In this document: positions 51,046 to 63,854 of the stretch, piece after piece | Numbering within the stretch: position 1 is the stretch's first letter | Layout: every line of letters begins with the position of its first letter | DNA from: Podospora comata | Taxonomy: Eukaryota; Ascomycota; Sordariomycetes; Sordariales; Podosporaceae | DNA length: 64,000 nt | Assembly: GCA_017354895.1 (NCBI GenBank) | Contig: CP071493.1 | Coordinates: forward strand, 1,860,001 to 1,924,000 | Direction of reading: 5' to 3' | The notes under the pieces: model-generated | Database searches by the model: none | Told to the model about the DNA's origin: nothing | Seen by the model: the letters and a program-made list of their open reading frames with translations, nothing else | Translations under genes and position numbers: made by a program

Positions 51046-53777
51046 CTTCGCGGTCGAGTCCAAGCTGGGACTGTTGGTTTGGCGGGAAGATGTTCAAGCT
51101 GGGAGGTCGTGAGGACGCACGATCAAGAGAAGTGAAATCCAGAAAGTTGGGGACCCCAGTGGCACCTTTTAAGGATATCAAAAGGAAGGCACTCCTGGGG
51201 TGGGTAGCATCTCGGTATAGGCCATACCAAAAAGATTCCATGTAAGTAAGCCCTGTAAGATGCCGTCTCACACCAGCCAAGGTTTCATTCCTGTCCGCTT
51301 TGGGACTCGGAGTGCCCTCCTCCGAGGTCCTCTTTTGGGAGGGAGGAGGATGCAACGCCTGGCGCGCATTATGATTGACCAGATATTCTCCGACTGAATA
51401 TGGGCCTTAGGCTTCTCCGGATCTGCTCCCTAGATTTCCCCATGTTCACAGGGGGTTGAGGTGGATTTTCAAATTCGCGCGAAGTGGTCTCTGCTTTCCC
51501 GAGTTCCTCTTGCAAACATGAAGGCGTGACCTGAACGCGTGCCACGATCCTGACGGCTTCCGGGCCTTGGTTCCTTGAGCTTAGCTAGGTAGGGTGTGGC
51601 AGCCATCGACCACTGCTAACGGCTTTTTTTAATGTGGATGTGTGGTCCGTCCTGTCTCAGCGCCCAGACAAAAAAGAATGATTCCAGATCTTTGGTACCA
51701 GAACAAATTTGACGTCCAATGTTTAATATCAAATACCAAACCCTCCCCTCTTGTTAGGTGACCCCCCCTAAATTATGCCTCTCCCGGCCACGGACATGTT
51801 CCATCCACGGTCCCTGTTTCTGCTCTGACCAAGCATAGATCGCACTGGTCGACTCGACAAATTGCACACTCGCAAGCAAAACCGCCGTCTCGCCTCCCCT
51901 ACCCCAAAATACCCCAACCGTGCTAGGCTAGTCCGAGGTGGGTATCACTACAGGCTCGCGCCGCCTGCACGTTTTCCGGGTCACACTTTTGGCCTAGGCC
52001 CACTCACCACTACAACAACAAATCCCACAAATCCATGGTGTCCAATTCAACCCCCCGGGGGGAGGGGCCTTCGGGTGGATTTGCTCTGCTGTTCCGTAAA
52101 GTCGGACCATCCTTGTGCATAGACGAGCCGGAAGGATGGCGCTAAACACCAGATTCTCAGTATTTTAGGTGGGTATCAGTGGGCAACGTGTGGACCGTTG
52201 CAGTTCCAGACCCGGCCTCCAGGAAACATATTCCGTTGGTGCTTCGTCTAGTGTAGTGTAGTGCTTGATCGAATAAGGCATCTCTCCCCACGATAGACGA
52301 GTCACCTGCGAGGAGTGTGATGTTTGTTGTGAATGTTCGGCAACAAAAGTGTAGCGAAGCTTGGTGGGCTGCATATTCTTGGACGGGATTTTTGCTCCAA
52401 ACGAGTGTACCGTTTGCGCCCTTGGGAGCACGTAATGATCTGATAACTTGTTTTGGTTTGGCGAGTTCGGAGAGTTTCTATTCGGCATCTAGATGGGGCT
52501 TTCGGATCGTTGTGAGGCGGGATCCGGTTCAACAGTTGCTAGGAGCAGGTGACAGTTCGTGATCAACGCTTTCTAATGTCCCGAGGTCAAGCTGTCAGGA
52601 AGAGGGTTTTGTCGAAGTCATGTACACCGCAACATACGCAGTACTTAGGTAGTCAAGGCTTGTCATTTGACAACATTAGTCGTCTCACAGTGAAACTCCC
52701 CTTGTTACCTACCCAAGAGCCTCCAAGCAGAGAAAAAAGTCTTGACCAGCGGCCGATGGGTAGAATCTCGGTAACCTAGCTTGGCGCCCGTGATGCTGTT
52801 CTGGAGCACGCTACCTAAGAGCGAATAGATCAGCGGTAGCCGCTGTCACGGTGCCATTCTCCATGCAAGCTGGAGGTTCAACACATGAAGGGCAGGGATA
52901 GGGGACGACGTGGATTCGTCTTGTTCCATTCCCTACCCCAGAAACCCCATATGCTTACTCCATCGTAACCTTGCCGAGCAAGGGGCCGCTCTGGAAAGCA
53001 GGACCGGTGGGACGGTGTATGCTACCATGTGAAATATGGCGGTCAGGATGGTCAGGAAGTCGAAAAAGCTTTTACTGTGCCAAGGTAGTCGCACCAATGT
53101 TGAGTGAGGCCGAGGTATGGAGGATCAATATCCTCGGAGGTTGGGTTCCAGGTCATGACGAAGATCTCGTCCAAATGGTGGCGACCAGCCAGACATTGAG
53201 CCGTTGTGTGAGGTCTCCAGCGGAATCTCTTGCAGATGTAGAGAGGATCCAAGATTTCCTCCCAACGAAAGGTCAGGCCCAGAAACGCCAGCAGCAAACC
53301 TCGCTTATGCAGAGATCAGGAACATCTGGGGTGGCAAGTGGCTCCAGCCATCTTTAACGGATGGACATGCATGGCGTACCCGTCCCTAGGTGGCTCCGTC
53401 TGTCGGTGACCCCTATTCTGGGCAAGCTTGGTGTGTTGCAGCCATCCGGGGAAAATCTCTGCCCAGGCGAAGAGAGTGGGTGGCCGATTTGCCGTTGGGT
53501 TCAGGAAAAGTTGACCAACTCAACACTGATGTCCGTTAGGCCTGGCTGGAGCATCTCAGTTACGGTAGGTGGGTTTGCCTCCAGGGAGGCGGAAAGGAGA
53601 GCAGAAGAGGGAGGGTAACATTTATTCCGCCACACGTACAAGATCGGACATCTAACTCCGTCGAATTTGGGCGTCTTCCTACTCGACAACCGGCTCCGTA
53701 TAACTGGTCCCTCTCGGTTGTTCCTCAAACCTCACATTCTCTCTCTGTCTAAATAAACTAACGCCGCCTCTCAGGAA
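51046..53777. other. Promoter region and gene-free stretch
   Basis: The first kilobase is the cellodextrin transporter upstream region. No carbon-regulator site was assigned with confidence. Between 52.1 and 53.7 kb short frames exist (for example 53,052-53,297 minus) without recognisable family. No gene claimed. Confidence 0.35.
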
Positions 53778-54953
53778 CTACCTCGTGGTTTCGTTCATCT
53801 CAGCCTCAGTCTTATTTGTCTGCTTCCGCATCGCGTTCTCCTGCAAGAACCGAGATATTCCCTCCTTGGCGACCTCGCTTTGTGAGTGCAATGCCATGAC
53901 TCTGCCAGCAAACGCAACGGCGTCCTCAAAACCATCCCCGCCGCAGCCGTCAACCTCGACGCCATCAGCGTTGACATGAGGCTGACCTCGAAGACCAACC
54001 TGGGTCCAAAACGCCCACTTCGTGATAGCCGTTTGCTGAGTATCTCTCTTCGTGAGTCGCCTCGCCAACCTGTAGACCAGGTGGTCCAGCGATAGGCGAT
54101 GTCGCACAATGTCCTCGGCGGATCTAAGAGGCAGAGATTTCTCCGACGATGGAGGTCCCTCAAAAAGGATATTTGCCTGCTGCTCATACTGTGATTGGTC
54201 TTCTACAGTTTTAGTGGCAGGGTCATCAACCTCCACACCATGCAGTTTCAAGTTCGCCCGTACATATCCACCTTTTGCGAGCTCAAGCCAGGTTCTTCGG
54301 GTGCCTAGAACACGACTCAGCCCTGCAGCAGGACTTGTGCAGGGAAGGCCAAGGTCAGCGCCAGGCAACCAAAGTTCGGTGAGAGACCTGCTCGCAACAG
54401 GAACGTCTGTGGCCAGGGCGAGTTGTGCCCCAGCGCCACTCGCAATACCGTGGATCTTGCCCATGACCAGTATGGCGCTGCGGCGAATCAGACTCATGAC
54501 TTCAGCACAGAGGGCGAAGATCTCCCTGACTTCCTCCGGGGACCCATTCTTGATTTCCGTCAGGTGATGGCCAGAACTGAAAACCTTGAAGCCAGGTGAA
54601 GCGAGCACAAGCAATTTTGGCAATCCTTTACGCTCTTCTTCCCAGACACGGCTGGAAACAAGCCATGCGTAATCATCTGCTTTGCCCTCTTTCGTAAGGA
54701 GCTCCTGAGAACGTTCCAGGTGTCCAAGAGTCTGGGGCTTAAAGGCGGGGAGAAACAACTGGCGGCCTGTTTGTGGGTTTGTGTTTGCTTCTATCAACTG
54801 GTCTTTGAGCCGCTGAAGTTCGTGCTTCGTCATAGCATTTCGTGTTCCGTAGTCTCCAAAGTGGAGGTAGCTCGCGCCGGAAGGCAAGGGTCGGTGCGTT
54901 ATTCGAGGCAAGAGTGCGCGTGACCTCGCAACTCCTCGTTGAATCTTGTCCAT
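53778..54953 (-). CDS. Enoyl-CoA hydratase/isomerase family protein, ECHDC3-like, probably mitochondrial
   Basis: 391-residue single-exon protein. The Arg-rich, acid-free N terminus RGVARSRALLPRITHRP fits a mitochondrial presequence. The crotonase fold follows: GDYGTRNAMTKHELQRL, LVLASPGFKVFSSGHHLTEI (first oxyanion-hole strand) and MGKIHGIASGAGAQLALATD (second oxyanion glycine region), then ASRSLTELWLPGADLGLPCT. Human ECHDC3 has SSGHDLKEL where this reads SSGHHLTEI. The usual catalytic Glu residues of true hydratases are not obvious, so activity may differ. About 90 residues longer than ECHDC3, through a mid-domain insert and an acidic C-terminal extension. It lies 141 bp from the permease stop on the same strand; no functional link is evident. 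Confidence 0.85.
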   Translation of the reverse strand: MDKIQRGVARSRALLPRITHRPLPSGASYLHFGDYGTRNAMTKHELQRLKDQLIEANTNPQTGRQLFLPAFKPQTLGHLERSQELLTKEGKADDYAWLVSSRVWEEERKGLPKLLVLASPGFKVFSSGHHLTEIKNGSPEEVREIFALCAEVMSLIRRSAILVMGKIHGIASGAGAQLALATDVPVASRSLTELWLPGADLGLPCTSPAAGLSRVLGTRRTWLELAKGGYVRANLKLHGVEVDDPATKTVEDQSQYEQQANILFEGPPSSEKSLPLRSAEDIVRHRLSLDHLVYRLARRLTKRDTQQTAITKWAFWTQVGLRGQPHVNADGVEVDGCGGDGFEDAVAFAGRVMALHSQSEVAKEGISRFLQENAMRKQTNKTEAEMNETTR

Positions 54954-55094
54954 GACCTGAGAGTTTATAATGCTGGATAATGTGGGGCCGTGGGTTGGTG
55001 AGATGTTGTCAAAATGCGTGGATTGTGAAGGGAATTTATCCTGCTATACATACAGGGGCGGAGGATGTTTGGCGGCTCGGCCTGTGGTTTCCCC

Positions 55095-56766
55095 TCACTC
55101 CAACCCCCGCTCTTGGTACCGCCTACGGACAAAGTAAAACACCAACCCCGCTACCCATAACCCGACCAAGACAACAGCGGGAACAGGCGCGAAGACAGCT
55201 CCCCGAACAACGACAAACCCGCTGACCAACGCAAACACGATTGGGATGGCAATAAGGGGTTTATATGGCCGAGCCAGTTGCGGTTCCCTGTACCTGAGAA
55301 CAATAGCCCCTACAACCGTCAGAAAGAAGAACGTGTACTCTCCCAACCCGTTGAAAGTCAGCAACGCCCTGAAGTTTCCAAGCAAAATGTATAGCGAGGA
55401 GAGAATTGTGGATACGATGATGGCGTTGACTGGGGCGTCCGACGTCGTTTCGCGCTCCTCCGGCTTAAATCCAATGCGCCCAACAATGCTGAGTGGCTTG
55501 GGCAACCAGCTCTGATTTGCTGCTGCGACCGCCATACGTCCGGCCACAAATGAGTTTCCTAGGAGAGAACCAGCAACCACTAGACAGATGAATACAGCCG
55601 CAAGGATGCCAAAGGCAGGACCAAGAAGTCGGGTTATTGCCGTCTGCAAACGTTAGCATGACTTCGACAACAGCAACTTGACAGGGTATCAACTTACCAC
55701 AGCGACGCTATCCGTTCTTGAAACCACATTCCATGGCAGTAAGATGTAGTAAGCTGCGTTGGCTGTGATGAAGCAGAGGATGATGGTCGGTATGGAGGTG
55801 TTAATGGCCAGGGGTAGTTGGCGCGCCGGTGATGAAAGCTCGGCAGAGATGTAGATCGCCTTGTCCCAGCCAGAATATGCCCACAGAGCAGCGTAAAGAG
55901 CAGCGGAGAGATATCCAAAAAGCTCCCACTGGGTAACATCGGCCCAATGCGTCACGCTGCCGTCGGGGTTGATGCTGTCTCGATATCCAAACCAAGGTTG
56001 CTTGACCCAGTCACCACCACCCACCGTTCGGTTCCGATCCACAAGCTGCAAAATGACAACAACAACGCCCGCAATAACAATCGCGGCGATGGTGACAAAC
56101 TTTGTGACGACAAAGAAGTTATTGAGCCTTGTGCTGGCCTTGGTACTGATCGAATTGGCGACACTGATGACAGAAAGGACGACGATCGAAAGCAGTTTGT
56201 GAAGGAGGGTACCCCCTTGATCTGTGACTCCGGCAGCTGAGTAGATGCTTTCAATGAAAACGATGCTCAAGATGGCCAATGTTGCGGGCATCACTGCCAC
56301 TACCCAGGTCCAAGCGGCAAGGAAACCAAACACGTCACCGAATATGTACTTGAGGTACGGCTGTACACCACCTGATCATACAGTCAGCATCTTCACTCGA
56401 CCTCTGTCATCCTGCCAACATGAACTTACCTTCGCCAGGAATAGCAGTCCCCAACTCCGCCATAGTACTAGCTCCAGTCCATGCCAATACACCACCCACA
56501 AACCAAATCACGAGAGCCGCACCGGGAGAGGGGACATTGGTGTCAATAGAGCCAGGGGAGGTGAACACGCCACTTCCGATCACAATACTGATGACAATTG
56601 CAAAAGCCTCCAGAGTGCCGAGATTGCGTTTAAAAGTCCCAGTTGCTCCTCTTCCTTCCTCCCCTGAACCTGTGCGTTGCCGCGTGTCCGCCCCGGCGAC
56701 TCCAGCATCCAACGCGCCACTTGTTGCAGCCAGCAGAGGCCGGCGTTCTGGTTCTTCTGATGCCAT
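55095..56766 (-). CDS. Amino-acid permease, LAT/methionine-permease type (3 exons)
   Basis: Exons complement(55095-55643, 55698-56371, 56430-56766), phases agree, 519 residues and about 12 membrane segments. APC-superfamily marks: SIVIGSGVFTSPGSI (unwound helix-1 substrate site), GASTMAELGTAIPGEGGVQP in helix 3, LWAYSGWDKAIYISAEL in helix 6, NSFVAGRMAVAAANQSWLP and a VLRYREPQLARPYKPL loop. Fungal relatives are MUP1/MUP3-like methionine permeases and general large-neutral-amino-acid carriers. It sits at the plasma membrane, with a short Glu/Arg-rich N tail. A homocysteine S-methyltransferase gene starts 7 kb to the right; a shared methionine role is only a guess. Confidence 0.9.
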
Positions 56767-58261
56767 CTCGTTGTGACCAACGACAACTTGTTACTGTGTA
56801 TGGATCGGTGCTCTTGAATGTACTGAAAATGGACGATTGAGTCAAAAGCTGGGATGATGTAATGAGGAAGACGCGAATTCTGATGTTGACAAATGTGATG
56901 ACTCGTTCAAAATGGCGGCTGTTTACTTGGGGCCCAGCAATCCCCGCTTTCCTGACCTTAGCACGTAATTTTGATTGGACCTGACGCCTCGGAATCTGGG
57001 GTGCGGGAGCTGCCGCCATGGCGTGAGCTTGGCATGACTTGGTTTCAGGCGGTTGTGAGCAAGCTGGAGATGTAGAGGTCCTACCTAGAGAGATGATCAT
57101 GAGGACTGAAAATATGTAAATCTCAACATCTGTAGTGGGCTCTATTTGAATAGATAACGGCATTCTTTTTTACTGGGACGCTTTACAGTAAGTATCTCCT
57201 ATATATCAGCTCACAATGTTACACGCTGCATGCTTGTCAACAAGGATCATGAGTTCAAAGCAGGATGTCAGTGCTCCTGATAATTGAGCAAACAACATGA
57301 ATGGAATGGTTCATCGGCAAAAAGACACGAGACACCATATCACCATTTGGATTAATGCTGTACTGTAAAATGGGTAAGAGACCGCATGCTGCATGTGATA
57401 ATGATCTCTTTACCGCCTCACACTATCACTTGCCACAAGAATAGCAGTTGGGCTACTTCGATGAGTTACAATGTATGATTAAATTTCTGAGATCGAGTGC
57501 TTTGCTTAGAAAAACCACATAAGCAGCATCTGGCAGTCTGTCTGACACTACATCGACCAAAGGAGGCTTGTAGATAGACTGACCAGCTTTGACAGTCACC
57601 TCGAGAATGTAAGAGCAGTTATATATCCAACATCCCAATTTTGCATGTTGAATCGGGGGTTCCAAAAGTTACTTGAGAGCTGTGAGATATAACATGCTAA
57701 CTGCCTGGGATCTGTACGAAGACCATCGCTCCCATTACGGCTATTCTGTAGCTCTTACTCCAACCCAGAGGCCTCATATTTACGAGGACTCTTGCCCTCC
57801 GTGTTGGTTCTGTCTCGGCACACTGCTCCTAGTTCCTTGCCCTTTGCTTGACCAGCTGGCACCACTTCTACATCGGGGTTGCGCGCCTTCCCTTCTTTCC
57901 TTCTATTCCATCCTTCCTTCCTTACCTACTACCTCTAAGACCTAAGACTTGTTACTGTTTTTCCTAGACTTATCAGTTGCCATTCTTTCCAGTCATCTTC
58001 GTCTCAGCCAAGGCTTGCTGGTTCTGTTTTGCTCACTATTCTCTTGACAATCACTGAGCTTTGCGGAATCAATATTATAGACTTCATTCGATTTCAATCT
58101 GAGATTGACTTCCTCGACCGACACTGTCCACTGTATGTTGTTCCCCATTCCTGTTTTGCTATTAATTGTCCATTTTCCTCGTCTCAATCTTGCGTCACCC
58201 GCTAACCATTTGACTCCAATCATACTTAGCCAAGCGACCCAGCCAATCCCTCAAACAAGCG
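56767..58261. other. Intergenic
   Basis: Permease promoter on the left. On the right, a CT-rich leader (57,800-58,250) with several possible 5'-UTR introns precedes the small Cys-rich gene. No other coding frame recognised. Confidence 0.4.
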
Positions 58262-58543
58262 ATGTGTCTCCTCTCCCGAGTCCGCCACATCTGTGGCCAC
58301 ATCTCTCTTGACCCCAACAACGACGACGGATACTCTTGGACAGTATTCCGAGCCTGCAAGTACGCCGACGAGCTTGATGACACACTATTTTGTGCCTATG
58401 GAGAAGGAATGGTCTCGCAGACCCACACAAAGTTCGTCGACCGAGACGATTTTTGCCCTTCTTGCTCTCAGGAAGGGGGCGTGAAGGAGAAAGAAGACCC
58501 GGGCAATCTGGCCGACGATGAGAACTCGCAGCCGCGCGAGTAG
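58262..58543 (+). CDS. Small Cys/His-rich protein (CGH-type, probable zinc binder)
   Basis: 93 residues from ATG 58262 (AAGCGATGTG). MCLLSRVRHICGHISLD, then RACKYADELDD, LFCAYGEGM and DDFCPSCSQEGG, with an acidic tail. The pattern C-x(8)-CGH..C..C..CPxC resembles a widespread group of short fungal proteins with an N-terminal CGH motif and a terminal CxxC, presumed to bind zinc; no function is known to me. No signal peptide. The frame could continue through a GTAAGT (about 58,578) in an alternative transcript, since a TAG ends this frame at 58,543. Confidence 0.55.
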   Translation: MCLLSRVRHICGHISLDPNNDDGYSWTVFRACKYADELDDTLFCAYGEGMVSQTHTKFVDRDDFCPSCSQEGGVKEKEDPGNLADDENSQPRE

Positions 58544-59674
58544 AGTGGTTCCAGAGGTAGAGGAGGAATACAGCGTCGGTAAGTCAAGCTGAGATGGGGA
58601 CAGTGCTGAGTAAATGCTAAAAGGATTCTTCCTTCAGGGGGGTGAGGAACCCAGAAACTGAGAGGATATTCACAGTCTGGCGTATCCGGTTCGAAAAAGC
58701 CAACCCCTTTAGGCCGTCTTGGTAGATTTCTGCTGGGCAGGGGGAGATTGTGACTCCGGTCACTTGCCCCACGAGAACTTGCTCTTCCTGCCATCAGGAG
58801 AGTAAACAAATTTTCACCATTGGCTGGTTCTGCCTCCAATCAGGCTGCAACAGGTACTATCGGATGTTGCCCGGCCAACTTGTCGGCCTTGATGCCCTGA
58901 CCTAGAGCGGATGAAGGGTACCCACCCTATGAGGATTGGAAAGACGAGAACAGCAAGAAAGGTTTACATCATGTGCCGTTGCTAAGGGATATCTTGGGAG
59001 CAGCTTGGTAGTTATCATTTCAGGAAGGGCTGGGCTTATAGAATCATATTCACATAGACAAAAAATAACTCGAGTCTTGCAACGAAACTATCCTCACCAG
59101 CACTGTTTCTCTATGATAGCTGTTACTAAGAGCGCGAGTTCTTCCATCTCGTCAAAGCCCGAGTGGATTCAATATTATCTGAAGCTGCTCGTGCTTACCG
59201 GTGTCATTGCAAACACTTCTTTAACACACAGCCACCACACATGCTCGACCGCCTCATCTCATCATCTGAGTTCCTGACGTGATCCAGGCACCCGACGTGC
59301 TGTCAAGCATCTCCAACCGCACCTCGGGCACACCCTCATCCTGAAACAGAATTTCTCCCCTCTGACCCAGCCATTAATTGTCAATAGTGTACGTGTTCCC
59401 ACTTTGTCCTCTAGCTTTGTCCAGCAACTCAAGCAAAAAGTAAGATAAACACCAAGGTCTCGCTTCTTGTCACCCTGGTCTCCCCCTTTCTGGCCCCCAG
59501 GCTCGTTGTTCTCCAGTCTGCTTGACTTCCAGTCCACTCCACAATCATCAAACGCAACAACCAAACCAACCAGCCGCACCAATCTTCAACCTCCTAACCT
59601 TCAATCAACCCAACCCCGTGCCACCGTCAGCAGCACTTTATATACACCTAATCACCATCATGTGAGTCAAGGCC

Positions 59675-59788
59675 ATGGCCGTACACGCCCACCCCGGCAA
59701 GGGTATTGGTCACGTCAAAGACATAAACAATTTCAACAGACATGTCTGGGTCATTAAAGACCAATGTGAAAAAGGCCCTTGCCAGTAA
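59675..59788 (+). CDS. Possible 37-residue microprotein
   Basis: The ATG in a GGCCATGGCC context follows a 200-base CT/CA-rich leader with TTTATATACACC. The product starts MAVHAHPGKGIGHVKDI and ends KDQCEKGPCQ. Hydrophilic, no signal. It may be a chance frame or a first exon. Confidence 0.2.
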   Translation: MAVHAHPGKGIGHVKDINNFNRHVWVIKDQCEKGPCQ

Positions 59789-61297
59789 GCCGATTGTACA
59801 TTCGACACAGTCTCGAAAAAGGAGGTTGTTGGGCAGAGAACATGTGTGTTTTGTTATCTAGTGGAGCAGTAAGGGGTGGCGGGGGCAGGAGAAGGTTGAC
59901 CGACTGGAGTGATAGGTGTCCTGAACTGGGGATGGGTAACATCAAGGCTGGACCTTGATGGATGTGTGTTATTTGCTGTGGTTTTATGTTTTGCTTCTTG
60001 TTGGTAGGCAGGGATCTGGATCCATGCTTAACATGCCTCCGGGGCAAATCGAACGGTGATTAATGGGCCTCTAGGAGGATGGTGTGGGGCTTGGATTGGA
60101 TCATGGCAGGATAGTTTTGCAATTTCACCTTTGACAATAATGCAAGTAACATGGGCGAGTCAACAAGAACCAGGGTGGTTGAATATGGTCTCCACCGTCA
60201 CGAATTGCCATGTCCTGTCTGACCAAGTGCCAAACATGCCGATATTCACAGGTTCAGCGAGCCGCCGGTTGGATTGACAGCACGTATAGGGTATCCATGC
60301 CTTGATGTCTCAATACACTGCATCACATCATCGCTCAAGAAAGCGGCACACAACACTGGTGCTAATAAAGCTTCTGAATTATTGAGCATCTGTCTAGCCA
60401 CTCCCACTTGCCACATTGTTATAATGTTCCAACCTGCCACCGTCCCCATCGCCCATGGTCCACCGTTTCCTCAGGCCCTTCTGCTCTTGAACACAGCCTT
60501 GCTGTCATCTGTGAAAGTCTCGTGCAGACCAAAGAGTTCCTTGCCACGTACGAGTTGCATAGGCTGGTGTTCCCCTGATGTCACACAGGCAAGATTCTCG
60601 GGCATGGAACTCTGCTCTAAACACACAAGTCCGCGGCATGTTCCCGTATGACGCTCCTGCTTTCCACAATGACCTGAATTTTGACTCACGGGGTTGAGAT
60701 GCTGCATCCGGTTGCTATTGTTATTGCTGTTGCTGCAGGCTGGAAAGGCAATGTGATCTGCAACAGAGGGGCGCCATGTAGTGATGGAGCCATAGGTGGA
60801 CAGGTCTGGGACTGTTCTCCAGAAGGCGAGAAGAGCACCATTCTCAACTGGAAAAGACTGGGTTGGGTGTCTGAGGTAGCGGGATGTCCAGCCGTGATGG
60901 GATGGTGTCCAGATTTCCACCTGGGAAGCATGACATCGCGCGCGAGCGGGAAGAAGTATTGATCATGGTCTATGTCGCGGAAGACGACGCGAGCGCTTGG
61001 CTGTTGTTGAAGTGGTGGTTGAAGTGGACGCCTGAATGCCAGCAAGGTTAGCACGCCGCCATTATTGAGGAATGGAGGGGAATCCTACCAACATGCTCGG
61101 CATTTTCACAGCTCCGCTTCATTTTGGACTGGTTGTCCAGACCCAATCCAGCCGCTTCAAACACTGTGCTGTCAGCAAAGTCTTCGCTGAAGACTCGAGC
61201 TTGGTAGGCAGATCTGGCCACCAGGAAAATCCAAGAACCAAGAAAGGGAGGAGAATGTTGGAAACATACGTACCATTGACCGTGCCGACGATGTCGA

Positions 61298-61351
61298 ACT
61301 CACCGCCCGGCCCGACTGCTCATATTGAGCAGTCGTGGCCAGGCGGTGAGT
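61298..61351. repeat. 54-nt near-perfect inverted repeat
   Basis: Arms begin ACTCACCGCC and end GGCGGTGAGT. The inner 23 bases, CGACTGCTCA-TAT-TGAGCAGTCG, are a perfect hairpin with a 3-nt loop. Only a small internal bulge (CGGCC against TGGCCA) interrupts the arms. No flanking duplication is evident. Confidence 0.85.
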
Positions 61352-63854
61352 CGATTCTCTCGGGCTCCCCCGTCAGTTGCTTGTTCTCCTGGCCACGCGA
61401 GGCGAGCAAGAGCTGTGGTTATGAGTGGGAGAAGAAAGAGAGTGGAAGGATCTGAGAGTGAAGAGAGAGAGAGCAGATAAAAAGGAAATTCTCAGGGAAC
61501 TCTGGTGGGTAGACTACGTCACATGTGGACGAGCTAGAGCCAACCAGACCAGACATGATCCCCACTGCTGCTTCAAACAACTGAAAGCAGTTGCCAACCA
61601 GGCACGCCTGTGACCTCTGGCTAAGGACGGGCTAGCTTGTCTACAGTCTGGTAGGACTGTGAGCACCTGCCGTTCAAAGTCAATGTATCTTTGATGCCAG
61701 AACTTCGATGGTACCCCGTCATCTGGTACGTTCCATGATCGTCTGACTGCGCAATCTCCCACTCCAAGGCAGCTGAGGCGGTCACCCAGAGGGAAGGTAG
61801 GCACGGGGGCAGTAGCCCCGGCCTGAAACAAAGAATCACTGTGTTCGTGTCTCTACCTGAGCAAGAGAATTTGTTGGCCAACCAGGTGAGCTGAGTTCTT
61901 CTCCACGGGCACTCCTTCCAATCATTGAGGTCCCAGGTTTGTCCACCTGATTCTAGTCTCTCACCAATTGTTTCCCCAATCATAATCACCCCCTCCCCCT
62001 TCCCGCTCAACAAACAGCTCGAACCAGAACCGCCAGGCAGCAATATGCTCATACGTCCGAAGCCGCTACTGGTGCGGCTGCCACAAGCTTGAGTTCGGGA
62101 AGCGGTGGCAGTCCATGGACTGAGTGGTTTGAGAGTAGGTATGAACACTGGCGACTGCCCCGGACGGAAATACCTTGGGTGACGAGGAAGACTCGCACCT
62201 GGAAAGATACTGCAGCGACGAGGAGTGGCTTGGCTAGCCGAAAGCGAGCGGGATGACGCAAGCAAAAAAGCAAGAGGAAAGCAAAAGGCCACGCTCGTGG
62301 AGGCGGAGATGAGAAGGCAGACAGACAAATCAGAAGAGCAAGATCAAGCTGAAGGAGGGCATGTACTGATACGAGATTAGATGTAATAATAGGAATGATG
62401 TTTGCTTGAGGGACAATGTGCTTTGTTTATTCCGTTGGTTTCCCATGCTATCTTATGTTCCAAAGAGCCAACTGCAATGGCATGAACGCTACATTTGTAC
62501 GCCGTAGAGATGATCTACCTGGTAGTCAAGGCACAGCTGGATCACCAATGTACAGGGCGGGCTGTGTCACTTTGATTGTTCAAGATGTTGTGCGAATGAG
62601 ATTGATTGTGGCAAAGCCCAATGACTATTTTTAGTAAAATGCTTGTACAGGTCACTCCATTTGTCGACCCCGTCTCTCAATCTCTCTCCTCAAACCATCC
62701 CCATTCCCCTCCTCAAGCTATCCTCCCCCCACCCAACCTTTGCCACTCAAGGCACCCAAACCTCTCCTCCGATGATTGCGTAGCTTCGTTGAGACTACTT
62801 CGCACTGAACAAGTGCTTCGGCGGCGGCGTCCTGGAACTGGCGCTGGAGGTCGGGTAGCCGCCCGGACTAGTCGAAGGATTTGGAACTGTCTTTATCTTG
62901 TTGAAGAAGCGGGAAGCCCAGACGGAACTGTTGAACAGCAATGTTAGGAGATGACAAACATCAAGGCGGAAATGCCATGGGCACAGAGAGTAGGGAAGTG
63001 ACTCAATGAGGCAGCCAACATACCATTTGAGTTTGATTGTCCGCGACGGGGGATGATAACGTCGCTGGGTGATTGAGCCGCGCTGGGGCAATACCTGATT
63101 GTGACCGGGGGAGGTCTATGAATAGGTGATAGAAATACTGAAGGACTGGACGGGGGGCTAAGAAAAAATCGGTCAGGGATCGAAGTTGGGTAAAAGGTAG
63201 AAAAGAATGAGCCAGATCAGAAGAATGTTACTGAAAGTAAAAGGCGAGGCAGCCCGGTCGATAAGTGATTGGAAATCACCGAAAGATGGAGTGATTGTGT
63301 TGTTGTTAGATGTCATGATGGTTGATGTTGTGCGGAGAAGAGGAAGAATTTCCGCAGAACTTACCTTAGTAAAAGAGTCTCAACAGGATAGGAGAGACAG
63401 GAAAAGAGACACCCGACAGGGCAAGGGCGGAGAAGAAGGACCGGGAACGCAGTCCTGTACCTAGTACGATACGAAAGCTTATTTCCTTCCCTTCCTTCTC
63501 TGTTGATCTCGTACTTACCTCAAGCAGACAGCAAGGTGTGGGGATGGACAAGTTCACACAGCATTGCCAGGCGAAGTGATGGCAGTCGGTCCCAGACACT
63601 TGTTGAATCTACCCCAATACAAGATTGCTGGCATGGTCAAACCCATCGAAGCAAAGGCAAGGCTTTATTCGGAGGAAGTCGCCTGTGATACTGTTAATCA
63701 AAAGAAGTATACCTGCCAAAGATAGCTTTCACCCATCACCAGCTTGGATGGCTCGTTCCCGTTTGTTCTTTTGTTAAATTCATGTGATATATTCAGGTCC
63801 AACAGCTAGTCTCCTGGTCCTCTCCATCCTCTTTGTCTTCTTCGTCCTCCATGT

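Larger units (their letters stand above)
58544..63854. other. Gene-poor 5.3 kb
   Basis: No frame with a recognisable domain. It holds a 37-codon micro-frame at 59,675 and a 54-nt inverted repeat at 61,298. Around 62,798-63,100 the minus strand shows exon-like sequence (a coding-biased 3' piece with RFFNKIKTVPNPSTSPGG, joined by GTATGT..CAACAG) without an identifiable start; it may be the end of an unrecognised gene or a spliced non-coding transcript. Confidence 0.35.

Noticed and set aside
51862-53618. Various 60-130-codon frames upstream of the cellodextrin transporter
   Set aside because: No signal, domain, splice pattern or codon bias.
61621-62328. 235-codon minus frame with a hydrophobic N terminus
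   Set aside because: No codon bias or domain; the 5' half reads like a pyrimidine-rich leader and the segments do not behave as one protein.
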